This document shows, one piece after another, positions 11,551-23,239 of a stretch of DNA of 64,000 nt (positions are counted from its first letter, which is position 1; each line of letters opens with the position of its first letter). The position numbers were made by a program, and so were the translations under genes. This DNA is from Sistotremastrum niveocremeum HHB9708. Its lineage: Eukaryota > Basidiomycota > Agaricomycetes > Sistotremastrales > Sistotremastraceae. The notes beneath the pieces are model-generated. The model saw only the letters and a program-made list of their open reading frames with translations, did not search any database and was not told the origin of the DNA. The stretch lies in contig KV419420.1 in the NCBI GenBank assembly GCA_001630475.1, positions 124,001 through 188,000 on the forward strand, read 5' to 3'.

Positions 11551-13982
11551 TCAAGTCAACAGCGAGCGAGAAAGTTGAAGCCACCGATCGTAGACACCTC
11601 GGTCTAGATTTCGGAAATTTTTGCTGGAGCGACATTTATTACGCCAACGAGTGGAGCTCAAAGGCTCAGGACTCTGTTCCAAGGAAGCAATGTGACTCTG
11701 GAACCATTGCTCGTTATCGTCCTGCCAAACTCCTTCCATATGGCCTTCCAAGTGTCGCAAAGGTGGCCAGTACGACATGACAGACTTCGGCTGGCCTGGA
11801 GAGGCTTCGACCTCGCACAGACCAATGAGCAGCTCAATCTCGTCTCTACGGAGACGAGGCTCAACACTAATAGCCTTATCGTAGACAACGATCGACAGGG
11901 CAACCTCCAAAGTCAAGACGTCAAAAGCGATGCGAGAGAGAAGTCCACCATGCATCAGACAAGCCCGCCCGCGAGCACGAATAAACTCTTCTCGTGTTTT
12001 CAAGTAGCTTTCGTACTCTGGCCGGCCGAATGTGTGTCCAGGAGGGTATGAGGGAGGTTGATAACGAGGAGAGGGGATGTGAGGAGCAAGCTTTGGAGGT
12101 ATGCTATACTGTATATTGAAAGAGACCCTGAGCTCGATGGCAGCACGCACAAGCTCATGCATGTCATGATGATGGAGACGCTCGAGCACCAAAGCGGCAG
12201 AAGCTTCATGAACGAACAGAACATATGTTGACTCCATAGGAAGGGCGAACATGTAACCCTGCCCGCTCACCCGTGCGGCAGACACAAGATATACGCCGTG
12301 AAGAGAGAAGCAGTCATGAGCAGGATATTCTGCAAGGAAAGAAAGTATCTGGTCGCCCATCGCGGGTCGAGGATGATTGGGCAAGAGACCGAGTTGCGTC
12401 ATCGCCACACGCCATTCTTGTGATTCCGCTGTCTGAGGTGTTGGCGGGAGGAACCCAGCCAACTCCGTTGACGGCAGTGACTCCTGCATGGGGATAGACG
12501 AGACGTTGATAAGCGGTGCTGTTGGGGTGATGACGATGGGAACTGATGACGGAGTCACGAGCGTGCTGGATGCGAATGTGGGCGAGTCAGACGACTCTGA
12601 AGACGAATGCTTCACTGCAACGACGGGAGAGGAGACCGATTCTTCGAGAAGTTTGAGAGGTTGAGGAGCGATGATAGGAAGTGATGGAACCATCGCAGGA
12701 TTAGAAGGACTCGAACCAGAGGAATCCACATCCATCGAGTCGTTAGTGATGATGGACGCAAGGAGAGGTAGAGCTGTAGATTGCTCAAGCTGCTGTAGCG
12801 GCTCAGAAGTCGAAGACGACAACCCCACTGGAGCCATATGGGAAATCGAGAGTGAAGGAGGAGGTAAGAGAGATACTTGTGATAGAATTGGCGGTGGAGA
12901 GCTCGGAGGAGTCACAGGAGCAACGACAGGCTGTGTGGGAGGAGGGGGGAGGGGAGGGTCGAGATCGTAAGGGTTGAAGTCATCTTCTTCGTCGAGTTCC
13001 ATCGTCGCGTTGCTGCGCGTGTATTCGTAGGCAGGATTAGTGAGAGGGACCTTATGAATCACGCGACCACAATCCCACTCTCGACGCAGTGTATTGAATA
13101 GCTGGTCCGCCTCTTTGTAAAAGGAGGCAGTGCCCACTGCCCTCCTATTAGTGAGCTCGACGCGGATCAGGAAATCTGGGTTGAGATCACTGGGTTCCCA
13201 CTCATAGTACCTGCACTTCGCTCCCTTTTCCTTCGCTCTGGGGGGAGATTTCGCCATATTGATGCGCTTCTGCCGATCCTCGGGTGTCTCTTGCGAGAGT
13301 TTGACACGGTCTTCCGCCTCCCGTCGTTCAAAAAATTGCTGCCATGTCTCTGCCGTATTCTGAGAGCGATGTTGCTCTGGATCCCTCTCGGCAAACGGAG
13401 GGGGAGAGGGGCCGCGCTCTGGAGTCGATAATCCATTACGAGCTGACAATGATCACCATGAGACGAAGCTCAAAACATTAAAACAGAAGGAAGGTACTCA
13501 CGCAGGACAGACGTCGGAGGCTGTTGCTTGAACATTTCCTCCCATGATGGAGGAGGCGAATCGTCGATCCCCCATCCAGATGGCTCTGGCTGACTCAAAT
13601 TGGCCCCCCACGAATTGGGCAACTCCCACGAACTACTAGCTCCCCAACCTTGATTTTCTTCGGCTTTGGAGGGAGGACGATCACCGGATGACGAAGGACC
13701 ATTCGTCGAAGGGAGAAACCCTTTCGACGAACCTGTCCAGTTGGTCCGGGCACGCCGGTGGCCTCCTATTTCGAATCCAGGGAGTGTCTGCGAGACAACA
13801 CTCCCAGAGTTTTCATTAACTAGGTAGAACGTTTGTCAATTAATCTACGACTTGTAAGTGATCATACCTGTGAAACGCCCAGTCTGAATAGGGGCGTCGC
13901 GACCTCCACGCCAACCGCGACCTCCACGACCACCTCCACGACCACGATTGGCGTGACCAGGATATGCCTCATAGGAAGTCAT
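11551..13982 (-). CDS. Unrecognised cargo protein with N-terminal RGG box (CACTA gene 1)
   Basis: The ATG at 13982 gives MTSYEAYPGHANRGRGGGRG and continues Arg/Gly-rich, a typical RGG box of RNA- or DNA-binding proteins. Two introns (about 13823-13868 and 13450-13505) join it to a long exon ending at 11551, for a total of about 770 residues. The middle is charged, then long Pro/Ser-rich disordered stretches follow. The C-terminal third is more globular, with repeated Arg/Leu-rich helices and SRSLL at the end. I recognise no known domain. It is the first gene inside the left TIR and is read toward that end. Two core hairpins fall in its exons (12440 and 13702) and one lies 136 bp upstream (14118). 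CACTA elements of plants encode a second DNA-binding protein (TNPA), and this could be a counterpart, but that is inference. Confidence 0.65.
12440..12463. promoter_or_regulatory. Core hairpin (coding part of gene 1)
   Basis: Arms GTTGGCGGG / CCCAGCCAAC around AGGAA, one bulged base. It lies in frame in the Pro-rich part of gene 1. Confidence 0.6.
13702..13731. promoter_or_regulatory. Core hairpin (exon 2 of gene 1)
   Basis: Arms TTCGTCGAAGGG / CCCTTTCGACGAA around AGAAA, 12 pairs with one bulge. Confidence 0.65.
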
Positions 13983-14117
13983 GATTCTAAAGGTAAAGGA
14001 AAAGTCAGCAATAGGATAGGGTAATTTTTCGGATGGGTCGATACGTACGAGGGGATTTTAACTGAGTGATTTCGCAGAACGAGCTATCAGACGACGATCA
14101 GCAGCCATGCATATCAT

Positions 14118-14147
14118 CGCTTCACGGGAGGAACCCACGTTGAAGCG
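14118..14147. promoter_or_regulatory. Core hairpin upstream of gene 1
   Basis: Arms CGCTTCACGGG / CCCACGTTGAAGCG around AGGAA. It is 136 bp upstream of the gene 1 start codon; on the gene's coding strand the core reads GGGTTCCTCCC. Confidence 0.65.
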
Positions 14148-14413
14148 TTGAATGAAAGATTGGGAGCGGAGATCGCGCTGATGAGAGTTGGGAGGAAGGG
14201 GGATTCGGAGTCACAAACCGACTATAGACGAGTGGTCGGACTTTGAATTGTGGACAGCGCGCTGGGCGCGTACGGTCAAGAAATATAAATTGCTAGCTAC
14301 GAAGCCTAACATGGGTATCTACAAGTCTTTGTATTCAGTAAATATATAGAAAAGAGGGTGGAGTAATGAGCATAGTATGAACTGAAGAGGATAAAAAGGC
14401 GGTGAGACTTAGA

Positions 14414-15630
14414 CTAATTGTCAACTAAAGTTACAGTATTTTCGTCCATGAAAGTGGCCGCGTTCTCCATCATTTCTCCGAGTTGATCGAGGATTCGATT
14501 ATAGTGAGGGATAACTCGGTTCGCAGCAGGCACAGTGGAAGGATTTAGAGGAGGGGGAAGAGCGGGTGTCACAGAGCGTGGCCTGACTGTTGTCCTCGGC
14601 GAAGAAAAGACACCCATGTGGTCTCTAGCGCTTAGCAGGCGAGCACTAAGGAGAGCATGCTCAGGATCGGGTCCTAGTAGACCCTGGCGAAGACGTCGCT
14701 GCTGGATGCGCGCACTGCGCCGGACGTATCTGACGCCACTTGGTGGAACAGGGATGCCAGCTTTGCCACGAGGTCGCAGCCAAATTTTGTCGCTCAGCGT
14801 GGAGAATTTACTGAGCATGATGATTAGAGCGATCTCAAACGACTTTGAAAGTGACTTACGCTGTTTCTGCTCTCAGAGTCCCAACAGTTTTCTCTGCAAT
14901 GGAATCGGATTGTCTGACCGATAGCTTGCAAAGAGCGCCTTTATAGAGACTCCAACTATCATCGAAGCCCATGTTGATCATAGCGATGAGGTCAGGACGA
15001 TGGCTGAAATCTCCTCGAACGAATGGGAGTAGTATATCGACGCCGCCGTGGCCGATGAAGAAGCAGACGGCTAAGACTTTACACTGCGGGTCGTAGTCCC
15101 GAATATCGAGGAGGTTCTGAATAATGAGGTTTGTGACGAATGTGGAGATGGAGTCATTGGGGTTGGCAGGAAGAGTCTGGTGGATGCGAACGACGTCGGT
15201 GACGCGGCGAAACGCAGAGATCTCGGGATTAGTGGGTAGATCCCAGAGAACGACTTTCGAGAGGTCGTGAGGAGGATCGCTTCGATAGACTTTCCGCCAG
15301 AAAGGATCGATAGGGGGGGACGATGATGGCCAGCATGACCGTGCAGGTATGGAGCGGTTGTCCTAAACGAGTTTGTGTTAAGACTCGTTAATGAGTTAAG
15401 GCGCAAGAGACACGTACAAAAAGAAGTCCTCGTAGATCTTCCGAAACTCGATCATGACTGTAATGACAGAGGGAGTTCAAAGTTTCGACAATCCGGGCTT
15501 GATTGCTTGTGAAGCAGCGGTAAGCAGTATCCGACGAGGGTAGATAGCCCTTATGGGAGACTCTGAGGAAGAGTCCACGATAGGGGATTGGGGGAGCACC
15601 AGATCTGGGAGTGTCGACGTTGAAAGGCAT
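14414..15630 (-). CDS. Unrecognised cargo protein (CACTA gene 2)
   Basis: Three exons. Exon 1 starts at the ATG at 15630 (MPFNVDTPRSGAPPIPYRGL); an in-frame ATG at 15672 is an alternative. The first intron has donor gtacgt near 15420. Exon 2 holds a well-formed globular sequence including FWRKVYRSDPPHDLSKVVLW, then FVTNLIIQNLLDIRDYDP and VCFFIGHGGVDILLPF. The second intron (gtaagt near 14860, cag near 14817) leads to exon 3, which is Arg-rich (YVRRSARIQQRRLRQG) and ends at 14414. About 360 residues. No known domain is recognised. It sits in divergent orientation to gene 3, with two core hairpins between them. Confidence 0.6.
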
Positions 15631-16088
15631 GACGAGAGTGTGTAGAAGAGGATGTAGGGAATGGAGGTACAATGAATAAAGAGAGCAATGGGGCGCACAG
15701 CGCTGCGATGAAAAAGTTCTTGGGGAGGTGAGACGATCGCTCGACGATTTTATACAGCTTGCATTCCCAATTCTTCACCACTTTCGGAACCATTTCACCT
15801 TCAGTATGGATCGTTTTCGGCCGCACAATAATAGTAATATGCTGCCGTGATCTCATAAAACAGCTGGCCGCGGGCGCGGATCGACGGATGGCGCGAATAG
15901 CTCCAGCGAACAATAAAGCGCGATTAGGCGCCCATGCGCTCTGACCACAAAATTGATCCGAGCTCAGATAGCGACAATAGAGGAAGGTGAGGACAGCGCA
16001 ACAATAGACGAAATGTCAGGAAAACGCAGGTGTTCGGTCAGGGTCAGGACGAGCGCGATCGCTCGACTTGCGGGATGAAACAACAGAC

Positions 16089-16114
16089 GTCGTTCGGGAG
16101 AAACCCGTAACGAC
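16089..16114. promoter_or_regulatory. Core hairpin between genes 2 and 3
   Basis: Arms GTCGTTCGGG / CCCGTAACGAC around AGAAA, one bulge. It lies 459 bp upstream of the gene 2 start codon. Confidence 0.68.
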
Positions 16115-16440
16115 AGATTGAACAAAAAAGAAACAATAATTCTTTTTGTTAGAGATAGCCACAACAATTGAGGAAGGGTCAGAACAGAGTGCCTTGGTGA
16201 TCATAACGAAATCAGGACCGTCGCGGCCTAGCCACTTGCAGACCTATTGCCACAACGACGCAAGGAGAGAAATCCATAGCGATAGGACAGACAATGAACG
16301 GACAATGAGTGTTGCTTTCTTGACAGGCTGCACCAATCAGACAGAAAGTCGAGAATGGAGCGATCCTAACTTTGGGGGGAGAAAAGAAAGATCCGTCGGG
16401 AGAGCAATTTTGAACTCATCACGAGGAATGGCGGCATGAC

Positions 16441-16467
16441 ATCGTTCGGGAGAAACCCGTTAACGAT
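16441..16467. promoter_or_regulatory. Core hairpin upstream of gene 3
   Basis: Arms ATCGTTCGGG / CCCGTTAACGAT around AGAAA. It is about 220 bp upstream of the gene 3 start but in the orientation that matches gene 2. Its inner arms resemble those of the 16089 copy. Confidence 0.66.
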
Positions 16468-16685
16468 ATTGCGTACAATAAATTGTCGTGCTGGCAATGA
16501 GATCGATAATTAAGTGCCGTGAAGACCGGAATGATCAAGGACAGTCGTAGCAATGAAGGGAAGGGTTTCGACATCTTCTGCGTTCAGAACAAGATCAGGT
16601 CTCTTCAAGGATATATATCGAGATAGGAAGGACATACCTGCACCACCCAGAACGAAACTTATCGAATCCAAAACTTATCGAATCC

Positions 16686-17481
16686 ATGGCTCCAGTTCGC
16701 ACCCATCCAACACCTTTGGCCAACATCTGTCTCCAGAGCGAAGCGCACAAGGCTGCAGTAGCGCACATCTTTCGCCGCTACTATCCTCGGTCTCCCACTT
16801 CCCCCATCTCAAACATATCGTATTATGCCCGACGCAGTACTCCGCCATCCTCTAAGCCATCCTCTAAGCCAGCGGACCTCGGAGCGCTGCTGTCCTCCAC
16901 TTTTCTGCAAGACGACATTCTGGTTCCAACAGTGCCTGCAGTCCCGAATGCTCCCAGCAGTACCTCTTACGACGGAGTTCGAGCAAGGCCTAGGCGGCTG
17001 GATCGGGCCTGGTACAAAGTCAAAGAACGATTGAGAGATCACGGATGGTCAGAGGAGGAGTTCGATAACCTAAAAGTGAGTGAATGGATTGATAATTGAG
17101 CATGTATTCATCACTTCTTCTAGGAATTTGTCCTGACCTTCGCTACCAAGAATCTGAAGATGGGGGTGGCTTTCCGCGATGTGCCGCTCGAATCCAAGGA
17201 ATCGCTTCACTTGAATGTGAGTGCCAATGGTCGCAATCTTCGGTCAAATTCTCATATTATCCTCAGGCAATCAAGCAGTTTCCGGCGCTGGAGGAGTTCG
17301 ATGATCACTGGCCAACAGCCGACGTCCTTCAGATGCATCTGAGCGCGATAAGATCCAAGGAGAGGGTTCGGATCCCGAAGCCAGTGAGTCCCACGTCCTG
17401 AGCAGTGGATCTTTGTCTCATGGTCTGCTGCAGTACGACATGATGGGCCGGAAGGGTGGGGTTTTGAAGAAGACGACGTGA
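16686..17481 (+). CDS. WP-motif small cargo protein, copy 1 (CACTA gene 3)
   Basis: Four exons joined by introns with clean borders: donor after 17075, then introns near 17219-17270, and 17383-17432. The protein is about 225 residues. It has a Ser/Pro-rich N-terminus, a helical region WYKVKERLRDHGWSEEEFDN, then FPALEEFDDHWPTADVLQMH followed by a basic tail. The paralog at 22309-23120 shares the intron position after LK/E and the block (F/Y)P.LE......WP....L.MHL. Similar short blocks with a conserved Trp-Pro occur in many basidiomycete proteins of unknown role. No catalytic motif is visible. It is divergent from gene 2. Confidence 0.65.
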
Positions 17482-17664
17482 TGAAGACTGACGACAGAGC
17501 TGGTTTCTGTCATATATACCCATGCCTGTACTTGTTTCGGTCGTATACATTCAACTAGTCTTGTCCAATGTTTTGCGTCAACAGCCAAGTCTTCTGGAGT
17601 GACCAAGTAAGACTTGCGATGGGCCAAATAATGCGCAAACACGCTAATGGTTCCTGATCATGAC

Positions 17665-18173
17665 TAGTGTTCCAAGGTCCAGTTGCCGTGACCGGTGGCA
17701 ACCGGCAGTCGCGACCGGACCGTGACCGGACTGCAGTTGCCGGTTGCCTAGGTTCTTGGAAAATCAGGCAACCGGCAACCGCAGTCATGACCGGTCGTGA
17801 CCGTGGTCGCAACCGAGGACCCTTAAGGGTCCCCAACCAGGGTACCCAGAGGGTATTTTGGGTCCCAAATGGGCATTTATGGTGACATATCTGGTATATA
17901 TTGGTCTCTATATGCATGTACAACATCATATGAGGTGTATATACAGTATATATAATATAATAATGATTAAAATATTGACATAAGACCAGTTGTGACTGGA
18001 AAAAGTGGCCATGACCGGTCACGCAACCGGTCGCAGCCGTGACCGGTCGCCGGACCGCAACTGCAGTCGCAGTCGCCAGTCACGCAAAATTTTGGACGGC
18101 AACCGGACCGGCAGTTGCCAGTCGCACCCTCCAGGGGTCAAAAGTCCAGTCGTGACTGGACCTCAGAACACTA
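17665..18173. mobile_element. hAT-type MITE, copy 1 (509 bp)
   Basis: Ends TAGTGTTCCAAGGTCCAGT and its inverse complement with two changes (...ACTGGACCTCAGAACACTA). It is flanked by a perfect 8-bp duplication ATCATGAC (17657-17664 and 18174-18181). An 8-bp duplication and a YARNG-like end (TAGTG) fit the hAT superfamily. The interior is rich in ACCGGTC palindromes with an AT-rich centre and has no coding capacity. It is the same length as, and closely similar to, the copy at 28144. Confidence 0.85.
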
Positions 18174-18425
18174 ATCATGACTCGCCCGTCTCCTGCTGAC
18201 GAGGCTTTAAATATATATTATTTCATACCACAATATTGCGTGACGTAGATGGCTTATTCTTGATTATCAACTAGAATACTGGAGATTACAATACAGAGTT
18301 TGATCAAAACAATGAGCTCGAGGAACAGCAAGACGATAGATCGAAGCCTTCATCACATAAAATTCACATTCCTCGCATATTTCTCGGCAGCGACGATTCT
18401 GCTGCACCATAATACAACGGAATTC

Positions 18426-19362
18426 TCAAGGAGAGGGGGGACCCTCGGATCGAGTACGGTAAGCCCGGACTAGGATAGGAGGGGGCGTCAAGAGTGGGTG
18501 CAGTAGGTGATAAGGGTTGTCAGTGATCATCTGATCCGCGTCATACGACTGTGGCACAGGGGCATCTTGAGGAGGATTGTAGTCTATCTTCAAGGTGCAC
18601 TCGAAGAATTGGCGGAGGAAGATTGTTGTCAATGGCGGATTGAGACCCCCTGTGGGGAACCTTGTGACACAGGCCGAGAGAGAAAGATTGCACGAGGACT
18701 CACCTTCAGGCTTCGGCATGTACATCATCGCAAAATTCAACCAAATGTTCACCATATCCTCTAAGGCGGCAGCCATCCTTTGAAATGTTCTTTGCAAATG
18801 CTCTTCAGTTTCTGGCGAATGTTTGGAGTAATTGCTGATCAGGCATCGGGATAGAACTGACATGAAATGAACTCGATGGGAAGGAGCATGTATTTACGGG
18901 CACTCACTCGAAAGATCAAGACAGTCCTTGGCTATGTACGAATATGCCGGAATGTGAGAGAGGTGCTTCGTGGAGTCAGTCGCCACGAATGGGTTCTCGT
19001 CGTCGATAGCTCCAAGCGTTCCTAGACGAGTAATTGCTTCAAGTATGGCAGGCTGGGAGCTCGGGACCACATCGAGTTGTGGAACTCGTTGCCGCAAGAA
19101 TTCCGCCCACAATTGCGTTACATCGTTGTTCAAGGCATCGTGATGCCCCATGAAATCAGCCACATCCTTATGCTCTTTGTCTTCGGCCTTGCAGTAATTG
19201 TCAATGAGACGAAGGAGGAGGGCTGAGGAATCACTAATAAGAAGTAAAATCACAATGGTCATGTAATTGCTGACCTCCAAGGTGATAGACATCTGGAGCT
19301 ACATATGAGAAAGCTGGATGATCGTGGGCCTTGATAATGTAGTTGAGAGGGAACATAGGCAT
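18426..19362 (-). CDS. Unrecognised cargo protein (CACTA gene 4)
   Basis: The start is taken at the ATG at 19362 (MPMFPLNYIIKAHDHPAFSY), with a TATAAATT box about 85 bp upstream. The first intron runs from gtcagc after HLG to cctcag, continuing ALLLRLIDNYCKAEDKEHKD. The second intron follows KDCLDLS near 18905. The remainder includes FQRMAAALEDMVNIWLNFAM. The last part may contain one more intron after MPKPEG (donor gtgagt) or be read straight through, ending RAYRTRSEGPPSP at 18426. About 270-290 residues, mostly helical, no known domain. One core hairpin lies 204 bp upstream of the start. Confidence 0.58.
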
Positions 19363-19565
19363 GGATAATCGAAGGCGACAAATGCGATGATGCAGGGAGA
19401 CAAGAAAAGAGTGGAGAGAGGCTGAACACCGAGCCAAAGACAATTTATAGGCAAGAAAAACGCCCTCCGAAACGCTTGTGGCTTTGGACAAATTGATGAC
19501 ATCGTCGGGAGGGAGTCGAAAGTCTCAGCATCAGCTCAGAATCATAGAAGAGACTCAACACAGCA

Positions 19566-19587
19566 TCTGCGGGAGAAACCCGTCAGA
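19566..19587. promoter_or_regulatory. Core hairpin upstream of gene 4
   Basis: Arms TCTGCGGG / CCCGTCAGA around AGAAA; 204 bp upstream of the gene 4 start. Confidence 0.65.
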
Positions 19588-19884
19588 GACTGGAGGTAGA
19601 AACGACTGAGGACGAGACGAGTGTGCGCTGCGGGCGTTGGGCGCTGGGGTATTTTGAAAGTCCGATTTCGCTCACTGATCCGTATTCAATTAGGCCTACT
19701 CAATTCATCGCTGAACATATTCAAGATGGGTATACTGGAGACGTAGAGGACAAAGACGAATATCAATAGAGTCCTTGTGTAGTTCAATCGCAAAGCCCTA
19801 ATATACATGTCCAAAGTGCTTTAACTAAATATTTGAAGCTCTGCTACCTAGGCAAGGGCAGTGCAACTCCGCGGCTCGCAGCTA

Positions 19885-21621
19885 TCAAAGCTGGTTCCGA
19901 TGGACGTTGTCACAAGTGGGAGGGCCAAATACTATGTGAGATATCCAGAGATGTAGCATACAGTTAATGACCAGGCACCCAACCCTCAGACTGGAGGCTT
20001 CGGTCGCGTGGTTGAAGAACTTGAAGATTTGAGCTGTAAAATAGCAAAGACTGAAAAGCCACAGAGCTTCCAAGCATACGAGTCGAACTCGGCGAAGGGC
20101 TAAAATGGCACTGACAATTTGGGCTGCTGCACTAGATCCGCTGTTGCTTGAAGGAAGCTCCACAGTGGCTACCGCTTCAGTCGTGGCGGATATACCGATG
20201 CGATTGGGTTCAGACTTGTGACGCGAGGAAACAATGTCAAACTCCGGATAATAAGAAATATGAAGCAATACTTACGGCGACGTGTGAGGTTATTTCAGGG
20301 CAACCAGCGCCAGCATTCTGGACGAAATAGGTGCTTGAGTGAAGATCCCGATCGTCAAGAATTCTTTGGATGAACGTACGTGGAATCGAACAAAGGCGGT
20401 GATGGTTTTGCCAGCGCTAACGATGACGTGCCGATCTGGGTACGAAAAAGCCGCTAAGCAATCCGCTGGCCAATGCGAATGAGCGAGAATTTGGTTCGTT
20501 TGGCCAGACTTGGCATCAAAGATGTGGATGTGACCTCCTTGGCACGTCGCGAGAATTATATCGCCTTTCTCAGCAAAGATGACATAGTTGGGTGGATCAT
20601 ATCGGCCTCGGGGAATGTCGTAAGTTCGTAGGAGCTTCAGCTCTGGAAATGAGTAATGACTAAAGCCTGATCGAGGTGCGCAATGACTGAAAAGCATAGT
20701 GCCTCCAACCCGATCGAGACTGCACATGTACCTGAATAGGGATTGGAAATGTATACGGATGACGAGACAGGGATCACACGCACGTTCGATCAACAGTGGT
20801 CTCTTTGTCCGTCTCGACCTCACCGGTAGCCAAAGAAAGTGAATGTCTACAATGCGTCAGTAGAGGAAGGAAAATGGATAAGCATACTAACACGGTTCCC
20901 GTAAACATGCAAACCACGCGGAGCATTGCCTGCTCGCCATCAAACGCTAGGCTGCGAATTGGATCGTGGGATCCGCCAGTGAAACCGGGCACTCTAGTCT
21001 TCCATTTCGGGATGACCACATCTGACTATAATATAAGATCTATGTCCTGTCCGCGAACCGAGAAGCGCATACCTTCGTCCAAGGAGACCGTATAAACCAC
21101 GACATCACCAACTGCAGTGGCTGCAGCGAGCTGCCCCGAAACTGCGTCATAAGCCATAGCATCGACAGAACCGTCCATATTCACATCCCATCGGTGCTCA
21201 AACTCGTTCTGACAGACTTTGATTAAGCAACAGCGATAAACTCAAGATGGATACTCACCCGCACATTGTCCTTTTGATGATACAAGGACAATAGACCGGA
21301 CTCGGTTCCGAGGGCGAATGTTCGTCTGTCGCCATTGCCGTTTGAGAGCCATTGAAAACAATATATCAAGTTCCAGTCTTCGTGAGAGAGAACCTGAAAG
21401 ACGTTCAGATGCGGCATTTCGAAGATGATGATGCGCCCGTCGTCCACTAAGAGGTAATGTTAGACAAATTCACGAGTAACGTTGGATAGATGTCATGAAG
21501 ACCGACAAGACGAACCTGTAACGCCAAGGAAGAGACCGTCAGAGTCAAAAGAAAGGCGGAAACAGCCTTGTACACGATCACGCAAGGGAAAGGTCCATAT
21601 CTTGGAGTAGTTCACGTCCAT
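19885..21621 (-). CDS. WD40-like beta-propeller protein with hydrophobic tail, copy 1 (CACTA gene 5)
   Basis: The ATG at 21621 starts MDVNYSKIWTFPLRDRVQGC. Exons run through the propeller: DDGRIIIFEMPHLNVFQVLS, then FQWLSNG and FALGTESGLLSLY. The next blocks are VDAMAYDAVSGQLAAATAVG and IRSLAFDGEQAMLRVVCMFT. The penultimate blade reads IILATCQGGHIHIFDAKSGQ and AAFSYPDRHVIVSAGKTITA. After two short introns comes a tail of about 100 residues with two hydrophobic stretches (near ALWLFSLCYFTAQIF and LRVGCLVINCMLHLWISHIV), likely membrane-associated. It is paralogous to the proteins at 23521-25120 and 31046-32736 across the whole propeller. It is divergent from the WP-motif copy 2. The role is unknown; WD40 proteins usually serve as interaction platforms. 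Confidence 0.72.
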
Positions 21622-21809
21622 GATTGGTTGATATTGATTGGTTGATGCTTGACTCTCTAGCACGGGCAGACTTGAAGCTGGAGCACGGTTTAGTGAATTT
21701 CAGAGCTTATGTAGACCACTTACTCGTCGTCTTGGTGCTCACAGCCTTGTACTCCGTTGCCTCGTCTCATCGTCTCGGTCGATAACGACTCGCCCTGCTG
21801 TACGGCGCC

Positions 21810-21830
21810 TTGTTCCTGTTGGAGGAACAA
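21810..21830. repeat. Short perfect inverted repeat
   Basis: Arms TTGTTCC / GGAACAA around TGTTGGA, in the divergent promoter of gene 5 and WP copy 2. The AGGAA string recalls the core hairpins, but the fold is different. Confidence 0.45.
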
Positions 21831-21855
21831 AAACGATGGGAAGAACAATGAAAAC

Positions 21856-21875
21856 CCTGGGAGAAACCCATGGGA
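21856..21875. promoter_or_regulatory. Core hairpin upstream of WD40 copy 1
   Basis: Arms CCCTGGG / CCCATGGG around AGAAA; 235 bp upstream of the start codon. Confidence 0.65.
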
Positions 21876-21907
21876 TCTCTTATTGTGACGCTCTCGAGGG
21901 GTAGCGG

Positions 21908-21932
21908 TCTCCCTGGAAATACCAAGTGGAGA
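21908..21932. promoter_or_regulatory. Core hairpin variant (CTGG/CCAAGT type)
   Basis: Arms TCTCCCTGG / CCAAGTGGAGA around AAATA. The two-base asymmetry is shared with the hairpins at 23215 and 25931, suggesting a subfamily. Confidence 0.6.
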
Positions 21933-22308
21933 TCACAGGACGAAACGCAGTGCGGATGTGCGACTGACGATCGCCGTCCACGACGAAGGAGACGTTGATG
22001 AGTTACACGTCACGCGTTACACGTCACGCAGCAGTTCCCCGAGCTAGCCATAGATTACATCGCGCTGGTCTCTACTGGGGTTGGCGCACCTATACAGTAA
22101 TAGAAGTCTATACATCCAAGTAAATATACAATAAGCAAGAGAATTCCAACGCTAATCATGAAATATTGCGACAATTGAACTTATGTGGTGATGGTCCGAA
22201 CAATAAGGACTGAAGGCAACGCGCCGGTCGCCTGCGAACTCAGCTGAAGAATAGAGTGAGGGCGCGATATAGTATCACCCAGCAAGTGACAAAGCGCAAG
22301 ACCATCCA

Positions 22309-23120
22309 ATGCCTCCGTATCGCTCACGTCGCCATCTCTCACTCATCGTGGATCGCATTGCATTCGAACCTGAAATCCGTCAGGTTTTGGGAACTCACAT
22401 AGCTCAACGAGAATTCGTACCTCTATCCAAGGATAGCTCTTTCGCGCACCGTGCACGCCGCCTGAACACGCATTCCTCCCGTCACGGCTCGCCGTCGCCA
22501 GACATCGCCTCCATCCTTCCAAGGCCTGAGGGTCGTCTCCCAGATGCCGCATCCTCTTCTAAAAAGACCCGGAAACAGCTCATCCTGAAACCTCCTGGAG
22601 AACCCGGCCATCCGGGTTCGGGTGGCTATAATATAATTGCCAAGCTCGTAGAATACGGCTGGACTGAAACGATGGCGTTGGAACTGAAAGTGAGTATGGG
22701 GCACGGAGTTGTGTATGTGGAATGCTCACACAGTGTCAAGGAATCCATTCAGTCATATGCCGACGCCAATCTCAATCTCGATCTCGCCTTCACATCTCAG
22801 CCAACTGCAGTGAAAGATGCTCTATACGCCAAGGTGGGAGCGCTTCCTATGTGTTTCGCGAGTGATCCATCTGACAAATGTAGATCAAGAAAGAGTATCC
22901 CCAGCTCGAGCTCTACAAGGATTATTGGCCAGTCGTCAATATTTTGAAGATGCACCTGAAGGCTTCAAAGCAGAGAGCAAGGAGTCAAGCAACGAAATTG
23001 AAAGTGAGCATGCTGGCATTTTCGAAACGAAGTGTGTATTCAAGCCGTACACAGGCGTCTGGAGTTGACGGACCAGGAGTTGGATCGAAGGATCAGGACA
23101 AGGGGCGCAGCCAGTCGTAG
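22309..23120 (+). CDS. WP-motif small cargo protein, copy 2 (CACTA gene 6)
   Basis: Paralog of the gene at 16686. The start is MPPYRSRRHLSLIVDRIAFE at 22309. The first intron (gtgagt after 22689, acceptor gtcaag) falls at LK/E exactly as in copy 1. Exon 2 reads ESIQSYADANLNLDLAF. After an intron (gtggga to tgtag) the shared block appears as YPQLELYKDYWPVVNILKMH. A last intron (gtgagc to acacag) leads to a short tail ending KDQDKGRSQS and a TAG at 23118-23120. About 220 residues. The N-terminal half is basic and Ser-rich. A perfect GAACCCGG / CCGGGTTC inverted repeat lies in exon 1 at 22600-22619. The function is unknown. Confidence 0.63.
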
Positions 23121-23214
23121 AAGCGATGATCAGAAGATGTCGATAGATATTTTAACATGACAAGTTATTCGCCAGGCGTTTGTATGGTATCGAATGCGAT
23201 CCGACGTGATTGAA

Positions 23215-23239
23215 GCCCTCTGGAGGAACCAAGTAGGGC
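23215..23239. promoter_or_regulatory. Core hairpin variant downstream of WP copy 2
   Basis: Arms GCCCTCTGG / CCAAGTAGGGC around AGGAA. It lies in the convergent gap between gene 6 and WD40 copy 2, 95 bp past the stop codon; the only intergenic copy not on an upstream side. Confidence 0.6.

Noticed and set aside
22060-22087. Possible extra core hairpin upstream of WP copy 2 (GCGC ... TCTCT ... GCGC)
   Set aside because: The inner stem lacks the GGG/CCC pairing; only four outer bases pair.
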